NCBI GenBank assembly: GCA_019915135.1
Contig: JAHLMK010000009.1
Location: 1,426,001 to 1,490,000, forward strand
Length of the DNA stretch: 64,000 nucleotides
Direction: 5' to 3'
Origin: Strobilurus pachycystidiatus
Taxonomy: Eukaryota; Basidiomycota; Agaricomycetes; Agaricales; Physalacriaceae
The first letter of the stretch is position 1. Each line of letters starts with the position of its first letter. Positions 43,101-55,155 of this stretch are shown one piece after another. The translations under genes and the position numbers were made by a program. The notes beneath the pieces are model-generated. The model was not told the origin of the DNA. It was given only the letters and a program-made list of their open reading frames with translations, and searched no databases.

Positions 43101-46100
43101 CGTCAGAAAACAATGAATTCGAGTATTTTCCTGAAGTGAACCGAGTGGAAAACTTGGAAGGAGTAGTACCGACGCCATGCGAGGTACAGAAGCTTCGTCC
43201 AAGAAGGGTACGACCGTTGGGCGAATCCGCGTTGGGAGTTTCCGTACTATCCATGAGGGGAACTATTGGCTGTTTGGAAGGAATTGAAGTCGACCAACGC
43301 CTGGATTCGTGTGCCAACATTTCGCTGATGGCGAAGGAACTGTATGATTTGATGCCGAACAAACCTAAGCTCAGACAAGGGCGAAAAATGAAGTTATGGC
43401 AACTCACCGATAAAAATCGGTCCATCGAAGGATTCATCGAGCTGCCCGTATTCACGCCGACTCTAGACGGTGGAGTTATAGAGACCGTGGCGGAGGTTTA
43501 TATAGTGCCTGGGATGTCAGTTCCACTGCTACTGGGAGAAGATTACCAAGTCAATTTTGAAGTTTCGGTGACTAGAAATCTGGAGGAGGGAACGAGAATA
43601 AGATTTAGAGACGCCAACAGCGCTATTCAAGCTAAGGAAGTGGCCCCGTCGGACGATTGGAAGGCTCTGAAAGCTTGTGGATTCGAAGTAGGAGCTTTTG
43701 TGAAAGCTAGGTGGCATCGTAGAATGAGAGCTAGACGAGCCAAAGCTCGGAGGAGAGATGAAATATGGAGAACAACGGTTCGCGCGTCCCAAGACTACCA
43801 ACTGAAACCACAGACTTGTGTTAACGTCGTGGTGGAAGGGAATTTCGGAGAAGACCGAGATTGGATCGTCGAAAAGAATCTTTTAGACTCGAAGAGAAGC
43901 GGATACCTGTCGATCCCGAACACGTTGCTGTCCTCGGGGCATCCAGTTTTGCCGGTATCTAACACAAGTGATGTGCCGATTGTGATTAAGAAAGGACAGG
44001 TTCTAGCTTCCATCACGAAAGCAGACCAATTCTTCGATACCCCTCGAACAACAAAAATCTTGGAAGAGATGGAAGAGACGACGTCAAAGATCAGGACTTT
44101 GATTGCGGAGCAACAAAGAAAACAGGAAGAATTCAAGTCGAAGAAGGAATCGATGAATAACGAGACGGGTTCGACATACGATTCACCTGAGAAAGGAACA
44201 GACTCGAAGTCAGAAGAAGGAGACACGGAAGGAGGGCCGAAGACAGCGTACATGCCGGACCCGACTGTGTATCCTTCTAGTAAGATGAGGGAGACAATAG
44301 ACGTGGGTGTTTTACCCGAGGAGTTACGGGAGAAAGCGTGGCGGATGTTGGAAAAGCACCAACTGGCCTTTGGTTTCGATGGACGCTTGGGAAATCATCC
44401 GGCAGAGGCTCATATACGACTGAAGGAAGGAGTTCAACCGATCAACTCCCCCATGTACCAAGCGTCTCCGGAGAAGAGACGAGTTATAGACAAGCAGATT
44501 GATACGTGGTATGAACAAGGGGTGATAGAGCCGTCCAAGAGTCCCTGGAGTGCCCCGGTAGTGATAGCTTATCGCAACGGGAAACCTCGCTTCTGCGTGG
44601 ACTACAGGAAGCTGAACGCGCAGACGGTTCCAGACGAATTTCCGATTCCACGACAGGCGGAAATTCTGGGTGCATTGTCAGGAGCTACCGTGTTGTCGTC
44701 CTTGGACGCTTTATCGGGGTTCACTCAAATCAATGTTTTCAGAGAAGATATAGAAAAGACTGCGTTCAGGACCCATCGTGGCCTATTTCAGTTTCGGCGG
44801 ATGCCCTTTGGACTGAGAAACGGTCCCTCGATATTTCAGCGGATAATGCAGGCGATTCTGGCTCCCTATCTATGGTCGTTCTGCCTAGTCTATATTGACG
44901 ACATCGTGGTATATTCCAAGAGTTTCGAAGAACACATTGAGCACCTCGACAAAGTGTTAGAATCGATAGAGACGGCGGGAATCACTTTATCTCCTTCGAA
45001 GTGCCATCTTTTCTACGACTCCATACTGTTGCTCGGGCATCAAGTGTCCCGTTTAGGGCTAGCGACCCACGAAGAGAAAGTTCGAGCGATAGTAGAGCTG
45101 AAGAGGCCGCGGAAATTGAGTGAACTACAAATGTTCATTGGTATGGTGGTCTATTTTATACTGTTCATCCCGTTCTTCGCGGACATATGTGGCCCTCTTT
45201 TTGAGTTGTTGAAGAAAGGGAAGGCTTGGATCTGGGGAGCGGATGAAGAGTATGCTTTCCAAGCCGCGAAACTAGCTCTACAAGAAGCGCCGGTATTAGG
45301 GCATGCACAGGAGGGCTTACCATATCGGCTGTACACCGATGCTTCCGATGAAGCGTTAGGTTGCGCGTTACAACAAGTACAGAAGATGAAAATACGGGAT
45401 TTGAAGGGAACCAGAGCCTATGGAAAACTAGAAGCAGCCTGGAGCAAGAAAGAACCCATGCCGAAGTTATTCATGAAGATGGGCGAAAAAGACGATATCT
45501 CTCGCTACGAGCAATCGTGGGGGGAGAACTTCGAGGATTCGGAAGTCTGGGTAGAGAGGGTAATAGGTTACTACTCGCGCCGCTTCAAGAGTGCTGAAAC
45601 GAGGTACTCTACCACAGAGAGGGAGGCCTTGGGTGCGAAGGAAGGTCTCATTAAATTCCAGCCTTACATTGAAGGAGAGAAAATTCTGCTCATTACGGAC
45701 CATTCGGCGCTACAATGGGCGAAGACTTACGAGCAAACAAATCGTCGTCTGGCGTCGTGGGGAACGATTTTCTCTGCATACGCTCCGGGATTGACTATCG
45801 TACACCGCCCAGGAAGGAAGCATTCGAATGTAGACCCGTTATCCCGAATTCCTAGAGAGGCCCCGGTACATACCTCGCCTCGTCCACGCGATCAGAAAGG
45901 AGCCTTGCGCCCGAATTTTGATCTAGGAAAATCGTTAGAGGAAGCTTTCCAACACGAACCAGCGGAGAGAATGGCAGAAGGGCTAGTAGTGACGCGCGGC
46001 CAGATAGCCAAAGAGAACGGTAAAGAAGCGGCAGAAGAGAATAAAATAAATACGAACGAAGAATCTTCAAGCTTGCCGAGCTTGGGGTATGAGAAGCGGT

Positions 46101-47629
46101 ACGAACCTACTCCGACCATCCTGACGAAGATAGAGAAGAAGGAGTTAGCAAGATTCAAGGAAGGGTATAAGAAGGACCCACAATTCAAGAGAATACTGGA
46201 GTTGGTCGTAGAAGGAAAAAACTGGACACCGGATCACCGATTCTTCGTAGACGACGATGGCCTGTTATTCTTCCGGGATGCGGACTTCATTCCCCGGCTA
46301 TGCGTTCCCCGGTCTATTAAATGGGAGATAGTAGAGCAGGCTCATGAGCATCCTATGGAAGGAGCTCATCTCAGCGTGGAACAGCTGTGGTGGAAACTGT
46401 CGTCGAAGTTTTATTGGCATCGGATGAAGGTCGATCTACAGAGGTTCTGTGAGACCTGCGACGTGTGCCAGAAAACGAAAAAGGCCAACTTCACCAAGTA
46501 CGGTTTTCTAATTCCGAGCCCAATCCCGACTCGTCCCTTCGAATCGGTAGCGCAAGATTTCATTGTCGAACTACCGTGGTCGGAGGGTTATAACGCCATA
46601 CACGTAGTCGTGGATCGGTTTTCGAAATATGCCATCTTCACTCCGACTGACTCGGGATTAGACGCTGAAGGATACGGCGATCTCTTCGCGAAAGAAGTAG
46701 TCTGTAGATTCGGTTTGCCCGACTCGATTTTTTGTGATAGGGATCCTCGCTGGACTTCCAAGTTCTGGGAGGGGGTCTCGAGATCCTTGAAGATAAAAAT
46801 GGCGCTGTCGTCAAGCCACCATCCTCAACATGACGGTCAAACGGAAATAGTTAACAAAATGTTGGAAACAATGTTGAGGGCATACGTGGCGGGCAACAAG
46901 GACTCGTGGGCGCGATGGGTAAAGATGTTGGAGTTCGCGTATAACAGTCACTTGAATAGTTCGACTGGTACAAGTCCGTTCAAGCTGCTGTTAGGGTTTC
47001 AGCCGACGTCGCCATTGGACGCGAAATTTCCTACTACAGCGGGAAAAGAGCTACGCTATGACCTGGACAAAAATAGTGAGCTATATTTGAAGGAGTTGCG
47101 AATGCATAGAGAAAGTGCGCGCCTTGCTATCGCAAAAGCGCAGGACGCTCAAAGAAGGAGCTACAACAAAGGACGAAGAGAAGTGCCTAGCTTGGAACCG
47201 GGGGATTGGGTGACGGTAAATCCACACAGTCTAGAGTGGAAGGAGAGCAAAGGAAAAGGAGCAAAGCTAGTGCAAATTGGCATAGGACCTTTCGAGGTCA
47301 TGCAAAAAATCAATCCGAAAGTGTACCGGTTGAGGATGGACGAAAACTATATTGGACTACCTATTTTCAACATCGATCATCTACGAAAATACGAAAAGAG
47401 CGAAGATGAGATGGGGCAGCGTACGGTATTACCTCCTACTCGGACGGGTCCTCCGAAGGAACAAGAGGAAATTGAAGCTATAGTGGGTCACAGGAAATTT
47501 GGGCGAAAGACGAAGTTCCTCGTGAGATGGAAAGACCTCGGTCCTCAGTTTGATTCCTGGCGAACGGAGAGAGAGTTGCGTAACGCGCCGGACGCGTTAA
47601 GAGACTACAGAAAAACAGAGAAGTTATGA
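40106..47629 (+). CDS. gypsy Gag-Pol polyprotein with collagen-like domain, 2507 aa
   Basis: ATG at 40106, uninterrupted to 47629. Order: an N-terminal region of unknown fold (1-360); collagen-like Gly-X-Y blocks at about 362-445 (28 triplets, charged, GER/GDK type) and 454-501 (16 triplets, GPP/GDQ type), then poly-Gly; Gag core from about 535 to 700; a CX2CX4HX4C zinc knuckle near 828 ([14 protein letters not shown]); protease motif DSCA near 1067; reverse transcriptase with YIDD near 1596; RNase H (LYTDAS near 1743, [16 protein letters not shown]); integrase HHCC zinc region (CETCDVC near 2117) and D,D,E core at about 2150, 2211 and 2247; a chromodomain at about 2450-2500 (FLVRWKDLG). It is much longer than usual gypsy polyproteins because of the N-terminal part. 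Function is copying and chromatin-targeted integration of the element; the role of the collagen block is unknown. Confidence 0.96.
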   Translation: MTGTETFDRNGRPEWIVTAEAAKRFDGTETAEIWWDYFREGEEGVSTAMDVRRIIAMRLSNDRFVNRGENKDGRFILQHSTFARMIRSTATLQNLISRAAHLSKERTSVYVVDPDKIYAESFMGSDDLGYLLGLWNSLQTRLKDGEQRLYKYLKQASMDPSYDPNSPATTLADLYTPVYEASSPSSRLRQLFRLPAHRATLNVHQKALIDEGVEWQKIFTPSPDSRKKWNLLPIPTSPVNDAPSPLFPNEPLPEGGGLRSPFSGPGDGNNLGLNLDPADIAEAPPPPRKEFPPSVPEWRTPSAGGPSITTPQPGAAPSAFAWGTITPDTRRNTMWGGGVSASPFVPAPPEYSGGSRRSGGRGERGERGEKGEKGDRGPAGERGVPGERGLHGREGQKGDKGEEGKPGVKGERGDQGERGDKGDRGEKGDRGEKGERGAEGPPGASGGGSGGGRGPPGPPGDQGPPGDQGPPGGEGPPGGQGPPGDQGPPGPPGPPGPPGPPGGGGGGGGGGGGDGSSSNGSGGSSYSSGPYIKNEIKLDDLPKYDGRKGHEALMYMYKVSMLASLGEQVARQLGQWMWRTLEIDSEVHQWYILLTDDDRKEMAADYLVFLEMIKKEYLGHDWMLQMSSIFDAQRFRQKGFEQETPRAFINRRTIYARIMSSTEPGSKDEVAVILHKAPVSWHPVLVAGEINSTKQLLTRVREQEKALIGASSRSGSVTTESLIPALRSLGVQMRRYGASPSSLAKVANVSEGFEAEEANWEDPRDAGFDLEGMDVEMEPSGNLEGTDLLLHTAYQAAVKDGRKFPARKYPCPKNDSVVTKLGRKPPSPCKGCGSWMHWTRECPDFDVFKAKEREDKRRAGANAVEIPTKSYDTAYQILLSERMAEMNSEQDFERAVLESERKTHSEREKKRGRSSSRVVIEVEEEPEEIERSKAAQKGEDEPLIEKLPQFWNERDREIEAMAIELKERRARNKEEARQKCSEPEESSEGFAKEDSNNSASENNEFEYFPEVNRVENLEGVVPTPCEVQKLRPRRVRPLGESALGVSVLSMRGTIGCLEGIEVDQRLDSCANISLMAKELYDLMPNKPKLRQGRKMKLWQLTDKNRSIEGFIELPVFTPTLDGGVIETVAEVYIVPGMSVPLLLGEDYQVNFEVSVTRNLEEGTRIRFRDANSAIQAKEVAPSDDWKALKACGFEVGAFVKARWHRRMRARRAKARRRDEIWRTTVRASQDYQLKPQTCVNVVVEGNFGEDRDWIVEKNLLDSKRSGYLSIPNTLLSSGHPVLPVSNTSDVPIVIKKGQVLASITKADQFFDTPRTTKILEEMEETTSKIRTLIAEQQRKQEEFKSKKESMNNETGSTYDSPEKGTDSKSEEGDTEGGPKTAYMPDPTVYPSSKMRETIDVGVLPEELREKAWRMLEKHQLAFGFDGRLGNHPAEAHIRLKEGVQPINSPMYQASPEKRRVIDKQIDTWYEQGVIEPSKSPWSAPVVIAYRNGKPRFCVDYRKLNAQTVPDEFPIPRQAEILGALSGATVLSSLDALSGFTQINVFREDIEKTAFRTHRGLFQFRRMPFGLRNGPSIFQRIMQAILAPYLWSFCLVYIDDIVVYSKSFEEHIEHLDKVLESIETAGITLSPSKCHLFYDSILLLGHQVSRLGLATHEEKVRAIVELKRPRKLSELQMFIGMVVYFILFIPFFADICGPLFELLKKGKAWIWGADEEYAFQAAKLALQEAPVLGHAQEGLPYRLYTDASDEALGCALQQVQKMKIRDLKGTRAYGKLEAAWSKKEPMPKLFMKMGEKDDISRYEQSWGENFEDSEVWVERVIGYYSRRFKSAETRYSTTEREALGAKEGLIKFQPYIEGEKILLITDHSALQWAKTYEQTNRRLASWGTIFSAYAPGLTIVHRPGRKHSNVDPLSRIPREAPVHTSPRPRDQKGALRPNFDLGKSLEEAFQHEPAERMAEGLVVTRGQIAKENGKEAAEENKINTNEESSSLPSLGYEKRYEPTPTILTKIEKKELARFKEGYKKDPQFKRILELVVEGKNWTPDHRFFVDDDGLLFFRDADFIPRLCVPRSIKWEIVEQAHEHPMEGAHLSVEQLWWKLSSKFYWHRMKVDLQRFCETCDVCQKTKKANFTKYGFLIPSPIPTRPFESVAQDFIVELPWSEGYNAIHVVVDRFSKYAIFTPTDSGLDAEGYGDLFAKEVVCRFGLPDSIFCDRDPRWTSKFWEGVSRSLKIKMALSSSHHPQHDGQTEIVNKMLETMLRAYVAGNKDSWARWVKMLEFAYNSHLNSSTGTSPFKLLLGFQPTSPLDAKFPTTAGKELRYDLDKNSELYLKELRMHRESARLAIAKAQDAQRRSYNKGRREVPSLEPGDWVTVNPHSLEWKESKGKGAKLVQIGIGPFEVMQKINPKVYRLRMDENYIGLPIFNIDHLRKYEKSEDEMGQRTVLPPTRTGPPKEQEEIEAIVGHRKFGRKTKFLVRWKDLGPQFDSWRTERELRNAPDALRDYRKTEKL
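41189..41640 (+). repeat. Triplet-coded Gly-X-Y (collagen-like) repeat inside gag
   Basis: Nine-nucleotide periodic GGN-NNN-NNN coding for about 44 Gly-X-Y triplets in two blocks separated by a short Gly/Ser linker, ending in a GGN run. Codons vary (GGA, GGC, GGT; CCT, CCA, CCG), so the protein repeat is kept beyond simple DNA slippage. Confidence 0.9.
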
Positions 47630-47956
47630 CTGTATGGTAGCGGACGAAACAGCTACCATCAGTCAGGGAGGAGAAGAAGGAAGGATCGGAGCGGCGGGCC
47701 GAGGTTTGAACTTCGGGTAGAGCACGCCATTGCCGCATGGCAATCGCATCTCTCCCATCGACGACTACCATCTCGAATCCGCCAGTCTAAGGATCCGGGA
47801 TCAAGACGCCCCAGGACTTGGAATCTGGGACTTGGTTCTGCTCGAGCAGGAAGGAAGCGTTCACGGAAGCGATCTGAGATTCACGGAGGCGTGGAGCACC
47901 GCCCTCACGTTGACCTGCGTTTCCCGTTTGGCAGTCGGGTACGGCGCCAAGCGAGA

Positions 47957-50866
47957 ATGGACGTTCTCTTCCGTAACGGGCGTAACATCGTTCCTAGGAT
48001 TCAATCGTTCTTCATCGGCCAGGATACTTATGTGGCTTACTCGGGAGGACCATTCCCGCAATCGACTAATGCTCTCGGCGTCCCTCGGAGGGAAACTTAC
48101 GATCCGGACGCAACTTACCTCGACATTGACACGGTATTCGAGGCGGAGTCGTTGAACACCCACCACCCTTGGCGAGTGTTCTTATGCGGAAGGGAAGGGA
48201 AAAGAGTTGCGTGGTACACCGATTGGAACAACGCTGCGGGGTCGCGATGGAGCGAGGAAGATGGAGGTTGGGTGTTGCCGAACGCTTGGGCTCTGAAAGC
48301 TACCTCCGATATCGAGAACATCAGCAACCTTTGTGATCATTGGAAATCGAAATTTATCATGCTGAACGATCTAGTGTGCCCCCTTCGCCTGAAGCCGGAA
48401 GTACTCTTTAGAGTCTTTCCTTCTCGATTCGGCGCTGAATATGTCGGCGCGTTCGCGAAATTCCTGTTCTGCGACTACCTAGCCTACCTATCCTGGATGT
48501 GCAACGTTTTCGACGGCTGGGAGCAGGAAATCGGGAGAGAGGCTGTTCAACAGACGCGATCGTACCAGCTCGCGCAGATCAGGAAGAAGGGAGTCATTCT
48601 CCAGACTCCCGAAGACGTGAGGGTGGGGAACATTAGCTTTTGGATTCGAAGCGGCGTCCCGGTCTTCATAAAGCAATTTGACGAGATACAAGCCGATCCG
48701 AGATACGCTCGAATCAACCCTAGGGTGTTAGCAGGATACGAAACAGCTTGTAGGCGACTAGGGAAAGAGGCCCCGCTCAATCACATTCCGGAGTTGGTTA
48801 ACTTTGCAGCCGACTTACGGAGATTCGATAAGCATTTCGACGAATTGTCTGTAGTTCCAAAGGCGCAAGCTCAGACTTCCTGGTGTCACGATGAGGACAC
48901 CTACTATGTTCGGGACTTCGAAGGTTGGAGTCATCGTCCTTTGCCGGTGGACGAAATGCCCGTTTATCGCGTCTCGTTCGAGTTGGAGAATCTGGGTCCG
49001 AATCGTGACGGTTGGCGTCAAATACATTTCTTCAGGAATCGTCGTATCGAACATCTCGAACCGGGTCCTGGCAAGAAAACGATGCAGCAGTACATGGAAT
49101 CCAAAGCAATCAGAGAGAAGAAACCCGGATGGGCGCATGAATACAAGGAGCTCTTCCGGGAAGATTTCGCTCCTATTAGAGGGCAAACGTTCGCTGTGAA
49201 CGGAACGGAACTCACGTCCGGGGCGGAGACGATGGAAGATCAATTTGTAGTGCCAGGCGCCTTTTATTGGTTGCAGGACGACGGAGAATACGTGGTCGAC
49301 GAGAATGTAGTAGCAATCGTAGACTGGGGTTCCGACGAGGGCAACGTCGAACCTGGGCAAGTTGACTTCGGCGAAGAACAGCGGGATACGGAAGGATTAG
49401 GATTATCGTTCTCCTTTCAATCCGAATCGAAGGCGCAGTCTCCTGAGCCGGGGCCTTCTAGGTCGAACGTTCCCTTAGTGGAGCGGTTGAGCCAGAAGGA
49501 TGAGGAAGGATCTCCTGAAGTCGTGGTGGTCGAGAAGTTGAAACGCCCTCTCGAGGAGAGATTAGGAGATCGACTCCCTAGCCTGCGTCAGAGAATCGGG
49601 GAACCTCCTGCTCCCAAAACTTTGACTACAACTCCCTCCGGAAGCGATCCTAGCGACGGCTATTATAGCGTCGACGAGTCGGAATGGAGGGGTAAAGACA
49701 AGGGCAAGAGTGCGGAACAGTTGCAACATCTGGAACCAACGCCTCCTGTCCTGGAGAACTTGAAAGCCTCGTTCCCCGTGGTTCGGAAGACGGACGGCTA
49801 CCTTCCCAAGTCCAAAATGAGGGTTACCTGGAAGAAAGAGCTGAAGTTTTACAACCTCATGCTCAATTGGCAAGAGGCAATGGGACTTCAACAACCTCTG
49901 TATACAGAGCTCCCAGTCGACTGCATTTTCGGGGACTGGTTGACAGAGACGTACCTTGTCGTGCCGGCGACCTCGCTAGCCTTGTTGAAGTTCTGGTCGA
50001 ACGTAGCTCCCGCCAACTTCCCTAGCGTGAAGGAACTTCTTCGTTACGCTATGCAACACAACGTCGAGTTCACCTTGAAATGGGACAGAGAATCAGTCGC
50101 CACATACCAAGATCGATGGGACAAAGGAGAATTGGGCGACTCTTTCGACGCCAGGTACTTGCAAGGTTTATCGGTTGAGGAAGGTTACCAAGAACTTGTT
50201 CTACCTTTCTCGACGGGTAAGAAGAACTTCTGCAAAACTTGGAAACGGATGGTGTCCACGCTCAAGGAGCGACATCATTTGCGTTGTCTGGTCTCGAAGG
50301 GAGGACCGGCTGTATACATCGCTCTGCGATGGATTGGGCCCGCGCTATGGTCTCAGCTGGCTCGGGAAGGACCGTCGGAGGCGGTGTTTCTTCACGTTTT
50401 AGGACCAACCAATTCGAGAACTCGTTCTCAAGGATCGACGCTGTTGTATCAGGAACCTCTGACGGAAAGCGAAGAGGCATTGCTGTATGGACGCGTGAAT
50501 AACGGAGGAGTTGAGGTTTCTTTGTTTCCTTCCGAGGAAATATTGAAGCAGCACGCCTTTTTCTACCGCGCAGGAATCTGGAATCGGCAATGCGTCAAGC
50601 TATTTGCGTTCATAAGCGACCAAATTCTAGTCGATAACTGGGAAGCGAAGACAGGTCGGGGTTGGCGGAAGTTCCTGGAGAGCTTGACGAAAATCGCCGA
50701 TTATGATCTCGAGTACGTTCCTATCCCTGACGATGCTGAATGGGGTCGAGTGGCGTTGAATACAGCCTTTCCCGTGAACTGGAATGAGCGAAAGCTGGGA
50801 CACATCATCATTCCGGAGAAATTTGAAGGATTTGAGGGTTCGTCGGAATTTCGGGGGGCTCTGTGA
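47957..50866 (+). CDS. gypsy third ORF, about 969 aa, function unknown
   Basis: The open frame extends upstream to at least 47891 but with GTG, so I take the first ATG at 47957 (MDVLFRNGRN). It is the same strand as Gag-Pol, starting 327 bp after its stop. The terminal TGA lies within the first five bases of the 3' LTR (TGTGA), so its end is locked to the element boundary. The N-terminal half is aromatic and charged. The middle (about 480-600) is acidic and low in complexity, with LVERLSQ and LEERLGDRL-like segments. The C-terminal third looks globular. I see no signal peptide, membrane anchor or furin-like site, so nothing supports an env protein, and I see no zinc knuckle or polymerase motif. 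It may be an accessory or second capsid-like protein; that is inference. Confidence 0.75.
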   Translation: MDVLFRNGRNIVPRIQSFFIGQDTYVAYSGGPFPQSTNALGVPRRETYDPDATYLDIDTVFEAESLNTHHPWRVFLCGREGKRVAWYTDWNNAAGSRWSEEDGGWVLPNAWALKATSDIENISNLCDHWKSKFIMLNDLVCPLRLKPEVLFRVFPSRFGAEYVGAFAKFLFCDYLAYLSWMCNVFDGWEQEIGREAVQQTRSYQLAQIRKKGVILQTPEDVRVGNISFWIRSGVPVFIKQFDEIQADPRYARINPRVLAGYETACRRLGKEAPLNHIPELVNFAADLRRFDKHFDELSVVPKAQAQTSWCHDEDTYYVRDFEGWSHRPLPVDEMPVYRVSFELENLGPNRDGWRQIHFFRNRRIEHLEPGPGKKTMQQYMESKAIREKKPGWAHEYKELFREDFAPIRGQTFAVNGTELTSGAETMEDQFVVPGAFYWLQDDGEYVVDENVVAIVDWGSDEGNVEPGQVDFGEEQRDTEGLGLSFSFQSESKAQSPEPGPSRSNVPLVERLSQKDEEGSPEVVVVEKLKRPLEERLGDRLPSLRQRIGEPPAPKTLTTTPSGSDPSDGYYSVDESEWRGKDKGKSAEQLQHLEPTPPVLENLKASFPVVRKTDGYLPKSKMRVTWKKELKFYNLMLNWQEAMGLQQPLYTELPVDCIFGDWLTETYLVVPATSLALLKFWSNVAPANFPSVKELLRYAMQHNVEFTLKWDRESVATYQDRWDKGELGDSFDARYLQGLSVEEGYQELVLPFSTGKKNFCKTWKRMVSTLKERHHLRCLVSKGGPAVYIALRWIGPALWSQLAREGPSEAVFLHVLGPTNSRTRSQGSTLLYQEPLTESEEALLYGRVNNGGVEVSLFPSEEILKQHAFFYRAGIWNRQCVKLFAFISDQILVDNWEAKTGRGWRKFLESLTKIADYDLEYVPIPDDAEWGRVALNTAFPVNWNERKLGHIIIPEKFEGFEGSSEFRGAL

Positions 50867-51256
50867 GTGGTAACGACTATGGGTTCAACACCCGCTCGTA
50901 CTTGTATTCTACTTCTCAAATTCCGTCTTCACTAGTTGTTACTCATCGCAATTACGTCGCTTAGATACGCATAATTACGATCTCGTAGTCAGTATTATAC
51001 ACGCATTAGACACGATGTACTACTTAGCTTTATACTACCTTGTCTGTTTTCACAGAAGAGGCTGTGAGCTCGTCGGCATCCCGACACCCCCCTACAGGTA
51101 CCGTACCGTGATCCCGACTCCGGCGCCTTTACGAGCGCCTATTTCGATCCGCGGATACTCCGATCCGCTACTCGCCGTTACACGTGTTACACACCTCTGA
51201 TCATTCGCGCTTACTCTCACTCGGTCGTTGCCTACTCGTGAGGCGCATCCCTCACA
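50862..51256 (+). repeat. gypsy 3' LTR
   Basis: 395 bp, matching the 5' LTR base for base as far as I read. A 61-aa ORF inside both LTRs is not a gene. Confidence 0.95.
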
Positions 51257-51709
51257 CATACCTTACGTTCTATTGTATATTATGTTGGGATTAATTCTAC
51301 GTACATATCCGAGTCTGGTACGCCATCACACTTTATTGTGTTTACCTAACACATAACGTACGAACTTAATTGTGTGTCACTCACAGGCGGTGCCCACTCG
51401 GAGTTATCATCGGAGTATTTATATTGTATCCATCACTTCGCCCCGGTTGGTATTCCCTCTGCGCCACGTCCTCCACCCACAGATAACTACCCCGTAGCAC
51501 TCCTTATGCAGTCAGAGGAACCTGACGCTGCGCTGAGCCTCCGTCGACATCCCGCCAGATGCTCCGTTGGCGCATCCAGAATCTCCAGTACACGGAGCCG
51601 AAAAAGCAATTATTTACATGGTCGTCGGGGCTCGCGAGCGCGTCCATCCCGCACGGGTGTGTCTACTCCTTGGGTTGTTCAACATACATATCTCAATTCA
51701 TCCGCAGTC

Positions 51710-54428
51710 ATGCACGATCCCAACGACTACGAACAGAAATACCCGCCAGATGAAGAATACCAAGAGATGGCACCCTCGTCGAGGGTGTACAAAACATATC
51801 TCGACGAGGCAGAGAAGTACGACGTCGAGGTTGTGGAAGGCTGGCGAGATAGCCTCGACATGCTCCTCTTATTTGTGAGTGCAGTCTGAACGGCCACCGA
51901 TGATATCCTTAAGACGTGCAATGAAGGCCGCCTTGTTCTCTGCTGTCGTCACTGCTTTTGTTCTCCAGACTTCCCAGTCCCTACAAGTTGACAATACGGA
52001 TGTCATCGTGTCTCTGATGGAGGAGCTCGTGGGCATTGGGCGCGCTTTGGTAGGAGGTCTGGAAGCTGTCGAGCCCGTGCCGAAACCTGGAGTCAACAGC
52101 TTTCAGGCCAAGTCTTCGGATCTATGGATTAACGGGCTGTGGTTCATGAGCCTTGGCCTCAGTCTCACCACTTCGCTGTTTACCATTGTAGCGAGGCAGT
52201 GGATTCATCAATACATGTCCATACCATCTGGGAGCCCCCGCAGCAGTGCTCGGATTCGACACTTCCGATACGAAGCTTTGAAGAGGTGGCAGGTTCCACT
52301 TATCATCGAGCTTCTCCCCGTTCTCATGCACATGTCGTTGGGCTTATTTTGCATCGGATTGGTCGTATATCTCTACGATCTCAGCGGGTCGATTGCCGCC
52401 AACCTCGGCATTCTCTGGGGCCTAACATTTCTCGCGTACGCCGTCAGCAATATCCTTCCGATCTTCTATTCGGCATGTCCGTATAAAACGCCACTATCAG
52501 TATACACCTACTCTCTTTACACCTGCTTGCACCGATCCCTCTCCCCTTCCTGGCGCAAGGGAAAAAAAGGAAAACCTCTCCAGCGCTCCTTGAAAGATAT
52601 TGAGCACGACACGGTGGAGCGTCAGGCAGATCGGCTCGATGTTTCCGCTGTTACGTGGCTGCACAACACGACCTCCAATGATTCCGTGCAGAGTATTGTG
52701 CTACAGTCCTTCAGCAGCCTACCTCTGCAGAGTATCCCTCTGGTGACCCAACCAGAACCCGACGGCATTCCTTGGATACTGGAATGCATAGACGACCATT
52801 ACAAACGTGACCAACCCTTGGACCGCTTCGAGCGCCTTGCGCGAGCTGCGCTCAGATTTATAGGCTCAGAGGGACACAACATTTTCTCAGCTCCGGCCAA
52901 TGGAGTCACTCCATACACTCTCTACTTGTATCCAGAGCGTGCAATTGAGCTTATCGAGGCGAATCTCATGGGCATTTCCCCACCTGACTCGGTGGATACG
53001 AAGTTCGATGTTGTACTGTGGGGCCACATCTTCTCGACGGCCTTGGAGTATGGCGTCGATTGGCTTGAGATCAGTCCCAAGGAGCCGTCCAAACTGTGGT
53101 CTCGTCTGTTGTCGTTCGCAGTGGGGAGTCACTTTTGCGCACGATCGGACTGTCCAAAAAATCCTCATCGCTTTCGCGCGTTGTTGACGTTCGAGTGCAA
53201 GAATCTCCCTGGGTACCCTCCGCTCATTATCAATGAGTATGTCCTCGAATCTTCCGGAACAACAGATTCGGTGGGCCTCGCCTTGGCTGGGAATATGCAT
53301 CCATCTTTCGTTCGGTGGCTCATACATGCAGGATTTAGGGATTTTGAGCGTTCATCAGCAACGTTCACGGAACATATTCCGGACGACGTATTCCTCTTGC
53401 TTGCCATGATACAGACACCATCCATACAAAAGACGTCATCTGCTAACAAGCACTGGATGGGCGAGGAGAGCGATTCAGAATCACTCTTCCGCATGCTCCT
53501 GGATGTCTTGGATGACTTCGCCGTCGGCATTTGCGTGGGGGGATACCATAAGGACATCGACAATGCCACTGTCCTCGCACTGGTCAACACTATTCGCTCT
53601 GAATGTTTTGGAAACAGTACGGATATCGTGCTAGAGGACGAAATTTCTCTTGTCAAGAGCACCTTCATCGGCCTGAATTATCACCTCCGCTCACCGAGCT
53701 CGCAGAACCACGATTTCTCTTGGCTCACTCCTCAAATCGTTCGCAAGGTCATACGTGTGGCTTTCGCCGAATCCGCCCTTGGCGTCGGCCACATTTACAT
53801 GACGCTTAGCAATTTGCTGTCATATATGCTATGCTCGCGCAGTGACACGACGCGCACCTATCTTTATGGGATCGAAATGATTTACGAGACGCTCATCGAG
53901 AGGGACTGGCTGTCAGGTCTGGAAATGGTATTGCAATATGTGCAAGATCCGTATTTCTGTAGTGGAAGGCCGCACATGAGCGACATTGATGCCCTTCACG
54001 GGTGGGACATTCACTACACAGGCACATTGGCGGGTCACTACGTCGATGGACTACCACTCCTTGCCTCACACTCTCCCGAAGTCTTCAGAAAGATCCAGGC
54101 AAATCTCAGCATTCCTGCCAATCTAAGCACGTTGTGCAAGGCTCTGCTCAACTCCGATGTCGAGACACAAGCAAAGCTATGGAAGCTAGCTCAGATTGTG
54201 CAAGTGGATGATTGGCAACAATGCTTCGGTGACCTGTTGGCATTCGCGACATCTGACAGGGGAAAGGGGATGTACAGTATGACCTTCTCGGCAATGTATT
54301 TCGGCGTCGGTGCGAAGAAGGTAACGTTTTTGCCACCCGACAGACTGTCAGAAGTGGCGGCTACATTTGCAGTCGACATGGGGCGAGGATGGTATACTCC
54401 ACCATCGTATTTGAGTATTCGGTCGTGA
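51710..54428 (+). CDS. DUF6535-type membrane protein, 888 aa
   Basis: Two exons, 51710-51874 and 51927-54428, joined over a 52-nt intron (GTGAGTGC...ATGAAG) in phase 0; the junction gives LLLFAALFSAVVTAFV. The N-terminal part (EVVEGWRDSLDMLLLF, then the first hydrophobic helix at about 56-72) is typical of the basidiomycete DUF6535 family. Further hydrophobic segments lie at about 118-140, 175-202 and 208-232. The remaining ~650 residues are a soluble, helical-looking region without a motif I know. The molecular role of the family is unknown. The gypsy element sits 450 bp upstream of the ATG and could affect expression. The start was chosen as the first ATG preceding the conserved N-terminal region. 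Confidence 0.85.
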
Positions 54429-54638
54429 CGAGTGATGTAGTAGAGAGTGTCCTCTGGGTCTGTATGTAGCTTCAGACTACTTGATCCGCCATGATGATTT
54501 ACGCACATCAATGATAAAGCTGATGCATTGAGGCTTGACTCGGAGGACGGGGGGTCAGGCACTTAGGCATAAGTCACAAAATAATTAATAATTGATCGCT
54601 GGCCGGTTTCTCACGGCCACCTCTTTCCGGATGCAGCG

Positions 54639-55100
54639 ATGGTGTACATCTCTTCCTGGCAAGAGTTCCAGGATGCAGCAGAGGGTCTCTACGCAAAGTC
54701 GCCTAACAATGTGCGCCACACTACTACCACCTCCTCGCCTGCTCACACCTTTTCAGACGCGATATGTCGTGAAATGGAAAGCGGCTGAAAAGAAACTCGT
54801 CCTCAAAATCACCGACAACACCAGCGTGCGTCCTGCGATTCCACAGAAACTTGTCGGCCGCTCATGACATTGTAGTGCATTAAATTCAAGACGTATTCCT
54901 CCGTCTACCTCAACCGATTCGAGACCCTCAATCTGTCGCTGATGGAAAAGATGCAGAACAGGCGGGCTGTGCCCGATGTCGTCGAGACTGCGCGTCAGGC
55001 GCCGGAGCAGGCGCCGTCAACGGTGACACCGACACCGGTGCCAACCGCTGCGAGTGGTGGGGTGAAGAAAAAGAAACCAAAGAAGAAGAAGAATGCTTGA
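54639..55100 (+). CDS. srp9: Signal recognition particle SRP9-like subunit, 121 aa, 3 exons
   Basis: Exons 54639-54710, 54757-54825 and 54876-55100 (72+69+225 nt, all phase 0) with introns of 46 and 50 nt. The spliced product starts MVYISSWQEFQDAAEGLY. It carries the SRP9 core YVVKWKAAEKKLVLKITDN followed by CIKFKTYSSVYLNRFE and ends in a Lys-rich tail (KKKKPKKKKNA), as in fungal SRP9/Srp21 proteins. It should bind the Alu domain of SRP RNA with SRP14 and help in elongation arrest during targeting of secretory proteins to the ER. The exons are too short and out of phase to appear as one ORF. An AATAAA lies 50 bp after the stop. Confidence 0.93.
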
Positions 55101-55149
55101 GGGCCACACAGAGGTGTGTATCCTCCCTCGGTCTTTCCAATCACTGATC

Positions 55150-55155
55150 AATAAA
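55150..55155 (+). terminator. Poly(A) signal AATAAA behind SRP9
   Basis: AATAAA starts 50 nt downstream of the SRP9 stop codon. Confidence 0.6.

Larger units (their letters stand above)
39534..51256 (+). mobile_element. Complete Ty3/gypsy chromovirus with three coding parts
   Basis: 11.7 kb, flanked by CATAC target duplications (39529-39533 and 51257-51261) and 395-bp LTRs in which I saw no difference, so the insertion is very recent. It encodes a fused Gag-Pol of 2507 aa with a C-terminal chromodomain and, unusually, a further ORF of about 970 codons between pol and the 3' LTR. A G-run (about 50853-50858) before the 3' LTR may be the polypurine tract. I could not identify the primer-binding site after 39928. 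The element is inserted about 450 bp upstream of the DUF6535 gene. Confidence 0.96.

Noticed and set aside
47891..47956. GTG start of the third gypsy ORF
   Set aside because: Fungal nuclear genes start with ATG; the first in-frame ATG is 47957.
47957..50866. Envelope protein of an endogenous retrovirus
   Set aside because: Position fits, but there is no signal peptide, transmembrane anchor or cleavage motif.
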